From Ailanthus altissimus (Eukaryota; Streptophyta; Magnoliopsida; Sapindales; Simaroubaceae): a DNA stretch of 64,000 nucleotides. The translations under genes and the position numbers were made by a program. This document shows, piece after piece, positions 48,659 through 60,019 of this stretch (position 1 is the stretch's first letter; every line of letters begins with the position of its first letter). The notes under the pieces are model-generated. The model was not told where the DNA came from. It worked only from the letters and a program-made list of their open reading frames with translations, and made no database searches. The stretch covers positions 19,560,501 through 19,624,500 of the forward strand of contig OX327705.1 in the NCBI GenBank assembly GCA_946807835.1. The letters run 5' to 3'.

Positions 48659-48984
48659 CATTTATAATTTAGGCGTAGCTAAAAAAAACCAAACTTACCA
48701 AATCAATTGAACTGAACTAAATCATATTGGTTTGGTTCATTAATCTAACTTTAGTTGATTTTGTTTTAATTAAGTTCAGTTGGTTTTATTTAAAATTGAA
48801 AAAATAATTTTAAAATAAATAATTTTTTTTATAAAAAAAAACTAAATCATACTGAACCGAATTAAGATTCTCCTTAAAACTTAATCAATTCAATTATTTA
48901 AAAATCAATTATTTAGAAATCAATCAATTTGAATTTAGGTTAGTTGACAATCAAACATAAGTTTGCCCAACCCAATTATAAATG
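48659..48984. mobile_element. Candidate MITE with 11-bp terminal inverted repeats
   Basis: CATTTATAATT at 48,659-48,669 is repeated in perfect inverse orientation as AATTATAAATG at 48,974-48,984. Inside are 'ggtttggttca' and 'ctgaaccgaatt' words in opposite orientations. No convincing target duplication was seen, and AT-rich inverted repeats can arise by chance. Confidence 0.4.
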
Positions 48985-49532
48985 ATGGTTACATAGTTAC
49001 TAGAGGTTGGTAATTGGCTAATTGGCATCAGTCTAAATTGTCTTTATCAATGTATTTATGTTGTTATATTCATTTAATTGTTTCTAGGTTTGAAGCATAT
49101 ATAGACAACATTTAGGTATGATGGGTTTGGCAATGCACAATATAAATATTTGATTCATAATATTCATGAACTTATGTAATTAAAATGTTAACTTTGAAGT
49201 ATTGAAGATAATTAAGAAAAATTAATTTACTTAAAACTAGAAAACCATTTTCTCCATCTTGTGATTTGTGAACAAATGGAAAGTTTTCATTTAATGAAAC
49301 ATTAAATAACTCCTCCCTCCTACCCATCTCAAGGAAAATATCAAAAATCTCCCCTAAGATTTTGTTTAATTATAGATTATAAAACCTTTAAAAAAAACTT
49401 ACACTAACCTCCACTCAAATTACCCAACGTTTTCTTTAACTAAGGTTTTAAATGTTAATTATCTTAAAATGAAATATATAAATAAATATCTTTCGTAATG
49501 CGTGACATCCAAAATATAGTATAGATTATAAC

Positions 49533-50028
49533 TAAGGGTGGGTATTATTCTCGAATCCGACCTATCCCAAAATTTTGAGTCGGGACGAGAACAAAAATGA
49601 ATTTGGGATCTAGTTTTCTGTCCCGAATGGGTCGGGTTGGGTTCAAAAATTTTCCAAACCCGAACAAGAATTTCCCAATCTGAATCCCTTTTTATTAATT
49701 TTAATTTTTTTAAATTTTAATTAAATTTTGTTTTATTTTTAATTTTATTTTTTAATTCCAAATTAAATTTTTTTTTTTCATTTTTTTTAAAAATTAAATT
49801 CAAAAAATCCCAACCTGACCCGACCCGTCCCGACTCCGAATCAAAACTACGTCGTTTTAAAATAATTTTTTTTAATAAAAAAATCAGAATTTCTCGACTA
49901 GACTCAGGTCGAAATTTGTCCCAATTTGAAAAGTGTTCCGAACGAGACACATTTCGGTGTTTCGATCTGGTTCAGGTAGGGGTCTAAAATTCTCGAACTT
50001 GACCCGAACTCAAAAATGTCCACTCCTA
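49533..50028. mobile_element. hAT-type MITE with perfect 8-bp target duplication
   Basis: The element begins TAAGGGTGGGTATT and ends AATGTCCACTCCTA, whose complement is TAGGAGTGGACATT; 10 of 14 terminal positions match. ATTATAAC flanks it on both sides (49,525-49,532 and 50,029-50,036), the 8-bp duplication expected for hAT transposition. Its interior is rich in 'cccgacccg' and 'gggtcgggttggg' words in inverse orientations, typical of non-autonomous hAT elements. No transposase is encoded; the frame at 49,717-49,950 is accidental. Confidence 0.85.
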
Positions 50029-50036
50029 ATTATAAC

Positions 50037-50616
50037 TATTTTACACAATGAAGTATTGACACGACTTATTTTACATCTTTAATATAGAAATTATATCTAT
50101 CAAAAAGAGAGGTTAATGAAGCATTTGTTTAAATAGTCCAATGATAAAGGATTTGTATTTTTTTTACTAAAGGAAAAATTTTAAGTTCGATTCTCTCTCT
50201 CCAAGTCAATAAAAAAAGTTAATGAAAAACACAAGACTGATTTGTTGAAAGAGCAAGTGTTAGTGTAGCATACATGTAACATGTGAGCCAGATGGGAAAG
50301 CAAGAGAAGATATTCAACTTCCCTTTCCTACTTGGGTTTCTAGATTGACTAAGCAATTTTTTTATAAAAAATGTAACCATTATTAATAAATAACAAAGGC
50401 CAAGTCATAACTCAGCTAGGTAGATAGCTTGATAGATTAAATGGGTTGTAAAACCAAAATAATAATAATGAAAGAAAATTGAAAAAGAGTTCACTCTTAA
50501 AGTCACCAATGTATATATATAAATGCACTCATGTATAGTTATGGCAGTATTTGAAAGCCTAGACAGCAAAGAGAGAAAAAGAGTGAAGGAAAAAGAGATA
50601 ATCAAATACAATAGCC
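50037..50616 (+). promoter_or_regulatory. Upstream region of the MYB gene
   Basis: It contains a TATA box at 50,512-50,523 (TATATATATAAA context) about 95 bp before the ATG, followed by an A/G-rich leader. Several AAAG words, the core recognised by DOF factors, lie between about 50,140 and 50,590. In Arabidopsis MYB60 such clusters drive guard-cell expression. Their number here is not clearly above chance for AT-rich DNA. Confidence 0.5.
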
Positions 50617-51957
50617 ATGGGAAGACCTCCTTGCTGCGATAAAGTTGGAATCAAGAAGGGTCCTTGGACTCCTGAAGAAGACATCATCCTAGTTTCTTAT
50701 ATCCAAGAACATGGTCCAGGAAATTGGAGATCAGTGCCCACTAACACTGGTAACTTATTGAAATTAATTGTCTTAATTTGTTTGTTTGTGTGATTATAAT
50801 TATTCAGCATATAATATTGTGTGCTGATGGATGACTATTGTGTTTATGATGATTGCGTATGTAATAGGTTTGTCAAGGTGCAGCAAAAGTTGTAGGCTTA
50901 GATGGACTAATTATCTGAGACCAGGAATCAAGAGAGGGAATTTTACTCCTCATGAAGAAGGAATGATCATTCATTTGCAAGCTCTATTGGGTAACAAGTA
51001 ATCTTCAAACATCTCAATTCCTGGTCAAAATTTTTCCTCAGATATGTATGTTTCCTCTTTATGTGATATTTGATTAATTATGTTAAAACATTTCAACGTG
51101 TTTTGAGTAGATGGGCAGCCATAGCTTCATATCTTCCGCAAAGAACAGATAATGATATAAAGAATTACTGGAACACGCATCTGAAGAAGAAGCTGAAGAA
51201 GTTTCAATCAGCTTTGGACCCCCATGGCCATATCCTACAACAAGACTCAACTACCAGTCATTGTTCACCAAATAATAAGAGCTTCAATAATGAAAGACGA
51301 AGCTTAGATTTCACCAACCAAGCAAACTCAAATGCAAATCTCGGCCTCGACCAAGGCAGCTCCTATGCTTCGAGCACCCAGAACATTTCCCGGCTGCTAG
51401 AAGGCTGGATGAGATCTTCTCCAAAGACTAATAACAACACCAACAACAACAACAGTTCTGATCTTCTCCAAGGAAATGAAGAAGAAGAAGAAAAACCATC
51501 ATCAGGCCAGAATAATGTTATTAGCGGCAGCAGCAACAACAAGAACAGTGATTGTGTCGAAAATTCTGTTGCTGCTACTACTTCTCTTATTCGTTGTTAC
51601 AGGCCAAAAGAGGAGCAGGAAGATCGTGGTGATTTGATTTCAAATGAAGAATTTATATCAATTTTGTCATTTGAGAATTTGAACAATGCGGCCTGGGATA
51701 ACTCCACTAGTGATATTTCTACTACAAAGGACAGCAGTCAAAACTCTGCAAGTATTATTAATGAAGAGAATAAGGTGAAGAATAATATTGATAATAATAT
51801 TAATATCACAGTAGCAATGGGGAGTACCGATCATAAGAAGCAAAGATCTGAGAACACTACTCCATTATCATCTCTTGAGAAGTGGCTCTTGGATGAATCT
51901 ACTGGTCATGAAGAGGAGATTAATCAGATTATGGTATTGTCTGATGAAATGTTCTGA
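50617..51957 (+). CDS. MYB60: R2R3-MYB transcription factor, MYB60/MYB306 type
   Basis: Three exons (50617-50749, 50868-50997, 51111-51957) of 133, 130 and 847 bp give 369 aa. The 133/130 exon sizes and splice phases are the classic R2R3-MYB pattern. R2 has W17, W37, W57; R3 has F70, W89, W108. The start [20 protein letters not shown] and the [20 protein letters not shown] end of R3 place it in subgroup 1 with MYB30, MYB60, MYB94 and MYB96. The tail has [16 protein letters not shown], poly-Asn tracts from codon repeats, and ends SLEKWLLDE...DEMF, best matching MYB60/MYB306. It is expected in the nucleus; family members act in guard cells, cuticular wax and drought responses. Local gene order supports MYB60. 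A paralogue in subgroup 1 is the main alternative. Confidence 0.92.
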
Positions 51958-54900
51958 TCATGCTGTCCTTTTTCATTTTTCATTTTCCTTTTGGTTATTT
52001 TCTTTCTTTTAGTTTAATTAAGCATCAAATCTTTCAATGGACAAATATTAAAATAGAAAAAAAAAAGTGTTTGAGTTCTCTGGGGTTCAATTAATTAGTT
52101 TGTAGTTAGTTGGGGTCGACTTAATTTGTAAAATGTAATTAACCTTAGTATTAATTTGAGAAGTAACTAAACTAATTAATTAACCATTACTCTTTCAATG
52201 TGTTTGAATGAATTAATTTTTGCTTTTCCAAATTTACCCATCATTCATCTAACTATGAACCCATTTCAATCTGTGGCTTCCTCTTAATTCAGGTCAAAAT
52301 CATTGGTAATTTGGGGCTTAACCCACTTCGGAAAAAAGAAAGAAAAAAGGAAAATGATATTAATTATTATTTTTTTTTTCTTTCTTCTCTAATAAACAAG
52401 CCATTTTTTTAATCTCATTTTTAGTAGAATATATCCATTAATGTTAATTAGAAACGTGAACACTCAACCTTTTTCTTGTATGGACGTCTAATGCATACAA
52501 ATAAATGGATGATTAATTACACGAAGCAAATTAAGAATAAGCAATTATAGCAAAAGTCAAAGAGGAAAAAAATTGGGTAGTGTCACGAAAGTCTTGCATT
52601 CAAATGAGGCAAAAATGGTTGCCTCAACTCTCTCCTTTTGGGTAAATTATTGTGAAGAGAAACATGTGATCTTTCTTGACCTTTCGGTGTGTGACAACTG
52701 ACAAGCTAAGCTACCTTTGCTGAATATGATCATGGCTTTCACAAGATACAGGAAACTCCTTCTTCCTGTACCTGCCTTCTCCATCTACTTCATCACAATG
52801 CCCTAACTCTTAATTTTTGCAATACTAGCTTCTTCTAATAAAATTTTTTATATGAATAAATATAGACATGTGATTTTTTTTTTTAAACAAGAATTTCATT
52901 TCACAACTCAAATAATATAGTAAGGAAGAGAAAAACAAAAAGTCAAAAGAATGAAAAACTGTTTATGTAACGATACTGTTTACGGTAAGTATTGTTGTAA
53001 GAGACAACGGGATACTGTTTATGATTATTACTGTTCATTTGAGTCTGAGATGGAGCATCCTCTGTACAGAAAATAGACTCTACAACAAAAAGAGCAATTT
53101 TAGCCAGAATACATTTTATAACACAGTACATATCAAAGCTCAATATAACAATTAGAGCAATATTTGCAAATGATCAATTGCAATACATTTTTGAAAGGAG
53201 CCAATATAATCTTAATGTCAGCTTTGAAGTTCATGGAGGAATTTTTTGTTTACTAGAGTTGCTATTCCAAGCAACCCATATTAACAAATCTCATGCACAT
53301 TTAATTTTCTTTGACCCTCCACCACTATTTTTGAACCTTCTTTTCGGTAATGTAATGAAAGATCTGTAGAAACAATCTAATACAAAATATTTTTTAGATA
53401 TGAACCATAAGGTCTTTCCTGTGGTAATATAATGGAAGATCTGTAGAAAACAATCGAACACAAAAAGTAGCCATCACAAAACATCATCCAACACCAAAAA
53501 CCACCTAAGAACAAAATTTAAGTGGAGAAAATTCCTCATAGGTAGAAACCTGAGTGGAAAGAAGCCCATACTAATCTAAATGAGAATTTATTTTCCTCGT
53601 GAAGGAAAAAGCAAGAAAGAAAAAAGAAATAAAAAGCAAATAGTTATGTTAAGTATTTTAAATTTTTATCTTAAATTGAATTTTAAAAGTGATATGTCAA
53701 ATAAATATTTGACATAATAAATAATTTTAGAATTTGCATTATTTCACCACTCAATATTTATTTAATACATTATTTTTTATATTTAATTTGAATTAAAATA
53801 TTAGGATACCTAACATTACTAAAAAATAAAAGTATAATAAATAATCTTTCACCACCATAGAGAGAACTCAAGAGTTTTTCTCTCCGGCAGAAATAAAATA
53901 GGTAAGTGGATTGAAAGTTTATAAAAATGAAAATTTTAAAAGGTAAATTTTTAACTACAAATAGTCAATATTTTACACATTAATTTTTTTTTCAAAAAGT
54001 AAATAAATCAATTAGGAACATATATTAATTCAATTTTGCATTATGTTAATGATTTTTTTTATTAAAAATAAATAAAGTTGAATTTTTGGAGCAAAATAAA
54101 TATTGGGTACTTACTTTGTGCTCCCTTTTAATTTCAATAAAGTGGATGGCTTTAATAGAGAACCAAAAGTGAGCTTGCATTATTTATGGAATCACCAACA
54201 ACACAAATAAAGTCATAGATTTTTCTTTAGCAGAAAAAAAATTCAATTTACTATGCCAATACAAATATCATATTGCTTTAAATTGGTGTCATGTTAAGCA
54301 CTTGCTTAAATAATTTAATGATAAAGAACTTATAATGCATTCTACTAAATTGAAGATCTTAAATTTAAATTATTAGTATTATATTAAACACTTAAATAAT
54401 TTAATAGTAAAGAATTTATAGTGTATTCTTGCACTAAATCGAAAATTTTAAATTCAAATCTTCCTTTTTTATATATAAAAAAATTGTCAAGTTAAATTAT
54501 AAACTTATATATATATATATAGCTTTAGATCTTCAATTATTAACGCATAGAGTTCCACATTAGAAAAATTACTTCAAATTGAGAATTATTTCAATCTTGA
54601 TACTTAGGCATGCAAGGCTCAAACACATCAATTCATCACAACATTTTCTGAATAAAAATTTTCGTGAGTCGTGATGAGGTAGCTGATCCATATATATATA
54701 AAGCAAGCAAAAGAATTAAATGAAAAGAGGATCTAGCTTTAGTATGGCTGTAAGAACGAATTTAGAATAAAAAAGGAGCATGCATGCAATATTTGCACGT
54801 ATGCGCCTTCATAGATGTAGCATAAGCATAACCACTTTTTTGGGTAGCATAAATTAGAGTTATTGGTAAATGAAGTGATTAGAAATTCTCTTTTATTATT

Positions 54901-55613
54901 AATTATTTCTCCCCTGTTCTTTTCTTTTTTGGGTTTATGTTTTCTTTTTAATAAGAAAAATGAAGCAGAAATAACCGGATTAAAATACTAGTTTTACCTT
55001 CAAAAGTTATTTCTATTTTACTTCATCATTCATACCACAATGATTTGATTACTTCTTGTTCGACACTTTATCAATACGGCCAACCAGCTCATGTTACTAT
55101 GTATATTTTAACTTGCAGCCCATTTCAAAATAGGCTACTCTCCATAGTAGGTTTTAGTTCAAAAATAGAATCTATAAAATCAGGTAACCTGAATCGCTGA
55201 ATTATAAATTCTAGAAATGAGTTGTAAAAGACATATAGAAGCAGAAATGAAATGAAATTATTGTTCTATTTCGATTTAGATTGATTTAATATTTGTTTTG
55301 CATAGATAACAATTTCTCACAAAGTGAACAATTCCTACTTAATTTTTTATTTATTTGATGTATTATAAATTGAAAATAAACTTAATATCTAATTAAATTA
55401 GATTAATCACTTTATGAATACCCATGCTTACTTCGAATATAATTTATATTTATGCATTATAATATAATAGAATCAACTTATTCGTTCATGGTATATAATT
55501 GAATTTTCACTAAGTATCCATGACATTTTGTTTGCTTTTGAAGCACTCCCACACACAAATAGCATCTTTCTATAAATAAAAATAATAATTTAAGTGTTAG
55601 AGTATTTTTTTTC
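51958..55613. other. Intergenic, MYB gene to Tat-type element
   Basis: It starts with the MYB 3' untranslated region. No gene was recognised. A near-duplicate phrase 'ggtaatgtaatgaaagatctgtagaaa' occurs near 53,345 and again near 53,422. At about 54,300-54,470 two copies of an 'aaataatttaat.ataaagaa.ttata' phrase followed by 'gat.ttaaatt' may be decayed SINE-like sequence. Open frames at 52,943-53,369 show no family features. Confidence 0.4.
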
Positions 55614-56445
55614 TTGCAAGAGAATGATACATTCTTGCTATTTCATGGGGTTAGTAAGAGAAAGAAGGTAATTTTCGTAAATTTTCACCTTCTTAGGCTT
55701 TCAATGGCATCATTTATAGGAAAGTTCAAACAAGAAGTAGACTTTTCTAGCTTTAAAGATTCAAAACACTCGAAAAGTAATGAATTATTTGAATCTCGTT
55801 TCTCAAACATGGGAAACAACAAAAATGAAGACACAAGTACTTTCGATACATCACTCCGAGGAATGGTATTCCTACCAATATGGTAGACATCTTGATGAAA
55901 ATTCTAAAATAATTGGAAGAAATTAAGAAAGAGAATCAAAAGTTGAGATAAAGAATAACTGTAATGAAATGGGCCGAAGAATTCTGAACCATTGAATATA
56001 CATTGTCTTTAACACAGAAGTGAATCAAGATCCTTTCATAAAAGTAATCAAGAGATCAAAAAAGTCTCAGAAGTTAATTATATCGAACTTCCAAATGTAT
56101 GACAATATCGAAGATCTTGAGGAGCACATTTTTCACTTTAACGCAAAAGTGATAATGCACTTAATGGATAATCATATAAAGTATGTTACGTTTCCTTCTA
56201 GCCTTAAAGGACCTGCTCAAGGTTGGTTCAAATGGTTGAAGAAGAATTCAATCTCATCATTCGATAAATTGACTGCTCAATTCATCATACAATATATACA
56301 AAACATCATAAAGAAGAAGAAAAAGAAGTTAGATTTGTTCTTGAAGCAAGGAAAGAATGAATTGATTAAAAGATCCCTAAACAAGTTCAATAAAAAGCTT
56401 AGAGACAAGATTATTGTTAATATAGGTTACCCCCTAGTAAGACAG
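55614..56445 (+). pseudogene. Tat-lineage gypsy gag, decayed
   Basis: The frame from 56,020 carries gag landmarks of Tat-type elements: NFQMYDNIEDLEEHIFHFNA, SSLKGPAQGWFKWLKKNSIS, SFDKLTAQFI, and KQGKNELIKRSLNKFNK. An N-terminal piece is at 55,614-55,886. Stops separate the two. After about 56,445 the sequence jumps to reverse transcriptase without a protease, so an internal deletion has occurred. Confidence 0.8.
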
Positions 56446-59300
56446 ATAAGGGAGGTTTACTGTAGAACGGGACAAGCTTATTAGTGACGAGACTGATAGG
56501 CTACTGGAAGTGGGCTTTATCTGTAAAGTACACTATCCAGATTGGTTAGCTAATGTAATAGTTATACTAAAGAAGAACGAAAAGTGACAGATTTATGTAG
56601 ATTATACAAATCTCAATAAAGCAACTCTAAAAGATTCCTTCCCACTTCTTAAGATTGATCAAATAGTAGACGCAACGACAAGTATAGCAAATACAACTAG
56701 ATTAAAATGGATTCAAAAGATTAAGAGAAAATAAGTTTCATGACTGCACGAGGAACCTACTACTATAGAGTTTGTTCAACCTGAATAACGCTGGAGCCAC
56801 CTTCTATAGGTTTGTTACCAAAGTCTTTAAGAAGCTAATTGGAAGGATTGTGGAAGCATACATAGATAATACGATGGTAACGAGGAAGAAAGTAAATGAT
56901 TATATCGCAGATCTATAGGAAATATTCAATGTCGCATGGGAATACTGAATGCGCCTAAACCTAGTTAAGTACACATTTAGGATCTCATCCGTGACCTTCC
57001 AAAGGCATGTCGTTAGCATGAGAGGGATTAAATAGACCTATCTCAAGTATAAGCACTCAAGAACACCATTATACCACAAACACAAAAAAAAGTGCAAATA
57101 TTGATTGGAAGGTTCTCAACACTTAGTCGGTTTATCTCTAAGATGTCCAACAAGTACAAATCATTTTTTCAAGCCATCAAAGCCAAAAAGGGCATCTATA
57201 AGGCTCGGAGCAGACAAAAGCTCTTAAATAGTTGAAAGATTATCTAGGAAAGCCCCCTATCATTTTCACTTCACTTTCCAATGAGACTTTGTTCATTTAT
57301 CTTGAAATTTTTAAGGTAACAATCAGCTCAATGTTATTCAATGAAGAAAATAACAACAAAGATTGATCTTCTATACTAGTAAGATATTATTAGATGCTGA
57401 GACAAGATATACTGTAGTAGAGAAGTAAGTTTTTGCCCTCGTATAGGCCAAGAACAAACTTAGACACTACTTTGAAGCACATTCAATTATGATATACATT
57501 TCTTACCTTCTAAATTATATATTATCAAGACCTTACATCGTAGGAAAGTTATTAAGATGACAATAAGGCTCAACCATCTAAACATAGAATACAGATCGAG
57601 GACCGCGATTAATGAGTAAATAATGGCTGACTTCCTTTTTGAATATGAACTGGTTGTTGAAGACAAAACTTTATTATTGAAACTTGTGGAAGTAACAGAA
57701 CCATGACAAATGGTCATAGACAAGTCCTTCAATAAAAAATGAGAATGATTTGGAATAATAATTAAAAATCCAAAAGGTTTTATCCCTGAACATGTAGTTA
57801 GATTCTTGTTAAGCAATGTTCAATAATGAAACTGAATACAAGGCACTGAATGAAGATCTAACTATAACATACCAACTAGTGGTTAAGAGATTGTAGATAC
57901 ATACAGACTCTACCATTTCTCACCTTCTAGTCAAATAGAGACTCTACAACAAAGGAGGAATAGATAAATAGTTATCTCTCTAAAGCAAAAGAAGTCGCTT
58001 GGAAGCTTCAAGAGTTTACTGTCACCCAAAGAAGTCACTAAATGTAGAAATAGATAAACTTGTTAAAGAAATAGCAGCAATAAAATATTTCTCATATAGA
58101 ATGGCTCCGCTCTATGTTCGATGAGATCGTAACAGAGAAAAAACAACACAAAATCAGAAAGTAGAACATATGAAAATATCAACTTCTGTTAACTAAATGA
58201 CTCTTATAATAAATTCTTGCGGGATGGGAAGTTCTTAAGTGACCAGAAGTAAGCTAAAAAGCTTAAGAGCAAAGCCAAAAGATTCGCACTATTTGAAAGA
58301 AGAATGATGAAAGATTTTAGAAGAAATACACAAAGGGATCTGTATGAACCATTCCAATAAAAAAGCTCTAGCCTATAAGAACTTGAGACAAGATATTATT
58401 AGCCTATCATGAAGACAAGCTTTAGACTATGTGAAGAGGTGCGAGAAGTGCCAGAAATATACCTTGCTCATCCACCTTCTAGTAAGGAACTTATATACAA
58501 TCTCTAATTTATGGCCCTTCATCCAGTAGAGAATGGATATAGTATGATCTATACCTTTAAAAGTCGAAGAGAAATGATTCATATTACTAGCAACGGATTA
58601 CTTCATGAAATGGGTTAAGACCAAAGCTTATAGCATCATAATTGGATTTGAGGTAAAAAAAAAAGGTTTTATGGACTAAGATCATAACCATATTCAGAAT
58701 GCCACAAGTATTAGTTTCAAACAATGAGAATGAGTTTGTTAACTCAATAGTGACTACCTTATACAATAAGTTCAAAATCAAGCAAGCTTTTTTTCCAAAA
58801 GTTATCTACAGGGTAACTGATAGGCCAAAATTACAAATAAGACCATCTTCACAGTACTAAGAAAAAGATTGGAATAAAAGAAAGAAAAATGGTTAAAAGA
58901 ACTCCTAAAAGTCCTCTGAGTATACAGAACAATAGAAACTTATCCATAAGAAGCTCATCGGATGTTTTAGCCTATAGAATAGAGGCACTCCTTGTGGAAG
59001 CCTTCATTTCAACCCCGAGGACTAAACTGGTAAACAAAAAACTAAATTATAAAGCATTATCCCTCGCAAATGATCTTATTGATGAGGCAAAAGATATCAT
59101 GACCATCTACGTTGTCATCTACAAGAAGAGAATAAAAACTAAATTGACTAAAATATTTGAAGATGAGAAATTAATGAGGGTGACATTGTACTAAAAGAAG
59201 CCCTTGATATTAACAAAGAGAAGAACATTAGAAAGATAGCTGAAATTTGGGAATGACTCTACGAGGTTATCAAGAAATTAGGCTGTAGAGCTTACTTGTT
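56446..59300 (+). pseudogene. Tat-lineage gypsy pol (RT to integrase), decayed
   Basis: RT begins near 56,465 with DETDRLLEVGFICKVHYPDW, LANVIVILKKN, then YVDYTNLNKATLKDSFPLLK, close to the Tat consensus, and continues brokenly with an 'afidntmv'-like catalytic region near 56,850-56,880. RNase H and linker regions follow with many stops. Integrase pieces occur from about 58,380 ('CEKCQKY' zinc-finger end near 58,440) to QVLVSNNENEFVNS near 58,700-58,745 and a C-terminal piece at 58,889-59,194. The protein cannot be expressed. Its orientation and position make the LTR at 60,020 its 3' LTR. Confidence 0.8.
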
Positions 59301-59479
59301 ACAAATTATGGAGGAGAACCCATCTCTACTCTATAGAACATATCCAAATTAAAAAAGCTCTCTATATGATTATCTCTTCTCAGTTCATTCATCAATAAGA
59401 TGATATTTTTCATATCTTCTTATATTACTATGACTGAGAATTTTGTAGAAAATAAAACCCTTCTTTGGAAGTGGTGAAG

Positions 59480-59995
59480 TTGTGGTTATACTTCCCTATA
59501 AGGTCGGACGGTAAAAAGAGACTTCCTTTAAAATGAAACTAACTTGAAAGGGTTAGAGTACCTAGTAACGCCCTTCTACAAAAGAACTAACCCAAAAGGG
59601 TAAGAGTCCGTAGAGGCATCTTCAGTGAAGAAAACAAACTCAGAAAGGTCGAAGTACTTAGCACCACCATTCCATAAGAGAACAAACCTGGAATGATTGA
59701 AGTACCTAGTACTGCTCTTTAACAAAGATTAAACCCGAAAGATTTGAAGAGCCTAATACCATCTTTCCATAAAAGAGCAAACTCAGAAGGGTCGAAGTAC
59801 CTAGTTCTACCTCTCCTCAAGAAATCAAACCCTAAATGATCAAAGTACCTAGTACATCCTTTCCATAAGAAATCAAACTCAAAAAGGTTAGAGTACCTAG
59901 TACTACCCTTCCACAAACGTTTAAACTCAGAAGGGTCGGAGTACCTAGTATCATTCTTCCACAAAAAATCAAATCCAAAAGGGTTAGAGTCTTTA
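59480..59995 (+). repeat. 48-49 bp tandem array in the 3' untranslated region of the Tat element
   Basis: About nine to ten diverged units are anchored on 'gaagtacctagtactacc' at roughly 59,650, 59,698, 59,746, 59,794, 59,843, 59,891 and 59,939, with 'aactcagaagggtcg' and 'ccttccacaaaagaa' in each. The antisense open frame at 59,719-60,045 has a matching 16-residue period, which shows it is a by-product of the repeat. Confidence 0.88.
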
Positions 59996-60019
59996 GGATA
60001 TAATGGAAAAAGATAATGT

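Larger units (their letters stand above)
46414..49532. other. Intergenic, AT-rich, with small repeats
   Basis: No gene was recognised. It holds a two-copy tandem duplication at 48,099-48,358 and a candidate MITE at 48,659-48,984. Upstream of 47,600 the sequence is anonymous. Confidence 0.5.

Noticed and set aside
49717..49950. Minus-strand frame of 77 aa in the MITE
   Set aside because: It lies wholly inside a non-autonomous element and is Lys/Phe rich from AT-rich DNA.
54290..54475. tRNA gene or intact SINE
   Set aside because: Only loose box-like phrases are present, with no cloverleaf and no clear A box, so it was not called a gene.
59480..59995. CRISPR-like regular repeat spacing
   Set aside because: Units are contiguous with no unique spacers, the genome is a plant, and the array lies in a retroelement 3' region.
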